Below, piece by piece: positions 6,141 to 7,768 of a stretch of DNA of 7,768 nt. The stretch lies in the NCBI GenBank assembly GCA_014729665.1, contig WJJO01000057.1, positions 1 to 7,768 on the forward strand, written 5' to 3'. A program made the translations under genes and the position numbers. The notes beneath the pieces were generated by a model that was given only the letters and a program-made list of their open reading frames with translations, was not told where the DNA came from and did not search any database. This DNA comes from Caldifarciminota bacterium (GTDB lineage Bacteria; Hydrothermota; Tepidihabitantia; B3-TA06). Positions within the stretch are counted from its first letter, which is position 1. Each line of letters starts with the position of its first letter.

Positions 6141-7768
6141 CGAGGTCACTGAGCTTACTATTAACTCTGGTTGCGTTCTCCCTGCCTCAGGCAGGGAGAA
6201 CGCAAGTTGCGGTTACGGAGGAATTTGAGGGAAAGATTGAGGAGGTAAAGCCGGACAGGCTTTTTCATCCTATTCTTGATACCGCATCTATCTGGCTGAC
6301 CTCTGAGCAGGAAAGTCAGATAAGAAACCTTATCTCGGCCATAGACGATATCACCATACAAGACGCTTTGGAAAACGTTATTATCCTGGATTTATACTTT
6401 GAGGGTGAGTATGCAGAGGTAATAAACGAAGCGCGCAGTTACATCTCAAGGTATTCGGAAGGAGACCCGGTATTCCGCCCCCATATCCTTTTCACGCTTG
6501 CCGAAGCCCAGTACTACCAGGGCAACTACAACGAAGCCAAGGATCTTTACCGCGTCATCCGCGATGAGCACAGCCGTTACTCGGAAATCTACCCGCATGC
6601 CAGACACGGGCTTGCATGGTCCTACATGCACCTGGGTCGTTATGGGGAAGCGAGTAATGAGTTCTACGAATGCGGGGTAACAGACGAATTGACCGTATCC
6701 ATGTTGTTCGGATACGGCGTCACTAAATACAACGAGGGAAAGTACCCGGATGCAATCGAGAGCCTGATATATCTCTACGATGCGGTAAGATATAAAGAAG
6801 AAGAAGATGATACCCTGATTCTGCGGCCAAGTGCCGAAGAGTTGGCAAAGGAGCTTCTGCCGCGCGCTATCTATTACACCGGTTTATCCTACTACCGCCT
6901 GAATGAATTGGACAGTGCGGTAAGGTATGCAAGGATAGTTGCAGACGATTACTCATGGGATTCAATTGCACCGATTGCAACCTACCAGACCGCGTGGTGG
7001 AGCTTTCTGAACGGGAAGTACGACCGGGCTATTGAGTATTTTAACAAATCCCTGAATGTCGTTTCGGGCCTCGAGGTAATCAATCAAGATAGCGCCTCTA
7101 TCTTCCTTATGCGCGCCCAGTCTTATTACAATTCTGAAGATATAGAGTCCGCAATGAGCTCTTATCGCATTATCATTCAGGATACTTCCCTGCAGAAGGC
7201 AAAAGCGGAGGCTATTAAGGGACTCGATGCCTGTTATGCGTACGTCGCAGATTCGTCGTTCAGCGATCCGACTGTGATGGAAGACAGCTTGACGAGGTTA
7301 CTTGAACACTGGGAAAAAGAGATTCCTAAAGTAAAAACTCAAGATGATTATCTCTCTCAGGCGAATCTTGCGCACTTTATGGTGAGATTCGCTGCCGAGT
7401 ACTATGAGAAACAGAACTACGAGAAGGTTCTCAAGTGGACCTCTAAAGTTATATCGATCGGCAATTATGCCGACGAATACGACCTTTATGATGCCCGCAA
7501 GCTGAGGATACTAACCTATAAAGACATGGAAGACTGGGAAGGTCTTGCACGGGAGGCCGAACAGTTTCTTAAAACATTCGAGGTAGGCAAGGCTTCGGAT
7601 GCTGAACTCGGCATACTTCTTTTTATTGGGGTAGCTCAGGAAGAGAGAGGGGATGATCTGTATAATTCGAATAACGAGGTTGAAGCACGCAGGCACTACA
7701 GGGAAGCGGTAGAAATGTATTCTCGCTGGTTGGAAGAGGCGCCTCCGGACAATCCAAGACGTGAGGAG
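6119..7768 (+). CDS. Second exported TPR protein, TTG start, 3' end outside window
   Basis: The frame is open from after TGA 6101-6103 to the window end without a stop, and contains no ATG near its beginning. TTG 6119 is my start because it gives MRKRNQLTRS, a basic n-region, joined to LSLLLTLVAFSLPQA, a hydrophobic core: a convincing signal peptide. It overlaps the preceding gene by 22 bp. No good Shine-Dalgarno precedes it (only GATGG, 12 nt upstream), so translational coupling is likely. CTG 6149 is a poorer alternative, lacking basic residues. The visible 550 residues form TPR-like repeats, for example 86-113, 122-153 (LAEAQYYQGNYNEAKDLYRV), 158-186, 196-222, 249-278, 287-316, 328-352, 417-446 and 497-538. 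No catalytic motif or lipobox is seen. It is similar in style to the previous gene but not an obvious duplicate. A perfect palindrome (6171-6205) is translated as part of the signal-peptide region. Confidence 0.82.
   Translation, partial: MRKRNQLTRSLSLLLTLVAFSLPQAGRTQVAVTEEFEGKIEEVKPDRLFHPILDTASIWLTSEQESQIRNLISAIDDITIQDALENVIILDLYFEGEYAEVINEARSYISRYSEGDPVFRPHILFTLAEAQYYQGNYNEAKDLYRVIRDEHSRYSEIYPHARHGLAWSYMHLGRYGEASNEFYECGVTDELTVSMLFGYGVTKYNEGKYPDAIESLIYLYDAVRYKEEEDDTLILRPSAEELAKELLPRAIYYTGLSYYRLNELDSAVRYARIVADDYSWDSIAPIATYQTAWWSFLNGKYDRAIEYFNKSLNVVSGLEVINQDSASIFLMRAQSYYNSEDIESAMSSYRIIIQDTSLQKAKAEAIKGLDACYAYVADSSFSDPTVMEDSLTRLLEHWEKEIPKVKTQDDYLSQANLAHFMVRFAAEYYEKQNYEKVLKWTSKVISIGNYADEYDLYDARKLRILTYKDMEDWEGLAREAEQFLKTFEVGKASDAELGILLFIGVAQEERGDDLYNSNNEVEARRHYREAVEMYSRWLEEAPPDNPRREE
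6171..6205. repeat. Perfect 35-bp palindrome at the gene junction (REP-like or insertion-derived)
   Basis: The left arm TTGCGTTCTCCCTGCCT (6171-6187) and right arm AGGCAGGGAGAACGCAA (6189-6205) are exact reverse complements around one central base, C6188. As RNA this gives a 16-bp stem with a UCA loop. No T-tract follows, so it is not a standard intrinsic terminator. It lies inside the fourth operon gene, encoding residues 18-29. GTTGCG occurs at 6170-6175 and again at 6206-6211, so the duplicated period is 36 bp, or 12 codons. Possible origins are a small mobile palindrome with target duplication, a REP-like dispersed element, or a template-switch mutation. A role in lowering expression of the last gene or protecting upstream mRNA is possible. 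Confidence 0.9.

Noticed and set aside
6171..6205. Palindrome as a rho-independent terminator ending the operon after the 3426 gene
   Set aside because: The stem is strong, but the bases after it (GTTGCGGTTA) contain no T-tract on the plus strand, and the open frame with a signal peptide runs straight through it.
6161..6361. 66-residue minus-strand frame over the palindrome
   Set aside because: It is opposite the well-supported signal peptide and N-terminus of the second TPR gene and shows no domain or convincing start.
1..7768. CRISPR array, insertion sequence or phage genes
   Set aside because: No regularly spaced repeats, transposase or integrase motifs, or phage structural or replication genes were seen on either strand.

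Overview
The window looks like chromosomal DNA from a Gram-negative (diderm) bacterium of moderate GC content, probably an uncultured lineage. The clues are proteins with Sec signal peptides, a predicted outer-membrane barrel of the PorV/PorQ type, FlgD/type IX-secretion-like C-terminal Ig modules (motif YPNPF), and long exported TPR proteins. This mix is typical of Bacteroidetes/FCB-related and candidate-phylum genomes such as WOR-3, Marinimicrobia or Cloacimonetes. A WOR-3-like origin is my guess from style, not something the sequence proves.

Layout. Bases 1-249 hold the 3' end of a YggS/PLPBP-family pyridoxal-phosphate-binding protein gene. A near-consensus sigma70-type promoter (258-286) then drives a single tRNA-Phe(GAA) gene (300-372, CCA not encoded). 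A second, very similar promoter (388-415) follows and starts a same-strand gene cluster running off the right edge. Its members are an exported multi-Ig protein with a C-terminal FlgD-like/T9SS-like module (474-2102), a PorV/PorQ-like outer-membrane protein carrying an extra C-terminal Ig-like domain (2117-3409), a 904-residue exported TPR protein (3426-6140), and a second exported TPR protein (6119 to beyond 7768). Gaps inside the cluster are 14 and 16 bp, and the last two genes overlap by 22 bp if the TTG start is right, so it is almost certainly one operon.

How the genes may work together. In type IX secretion, PorV is the outer-membrane shuttle that receives cargo carrying a C-terminal Ig-like signal. 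Here a protein with a related C-terminal module is encoded directly before a PorV-like barrel, followed by two large periplasmic-type TPR solenoids. I read the cluster as a cell-envelope module: a surface or secreted Ig protein, its outer-membrane partner, and TPR scaffold or assembly proteins. The strong promoter suggests high expression. No known T9SS core gene (PorK/L/M/N, SprA, PorU) is visible in the window.

The most unusual DNA structure is a perfect 35-bp odd palindrome (6171-6205) inside the signal-peptide region of the last gene. It is bracketed by a GTTGCG direct repeat whose copies are exactly 36 bp apart, so it looks like an in-frame 12-codon insertion.
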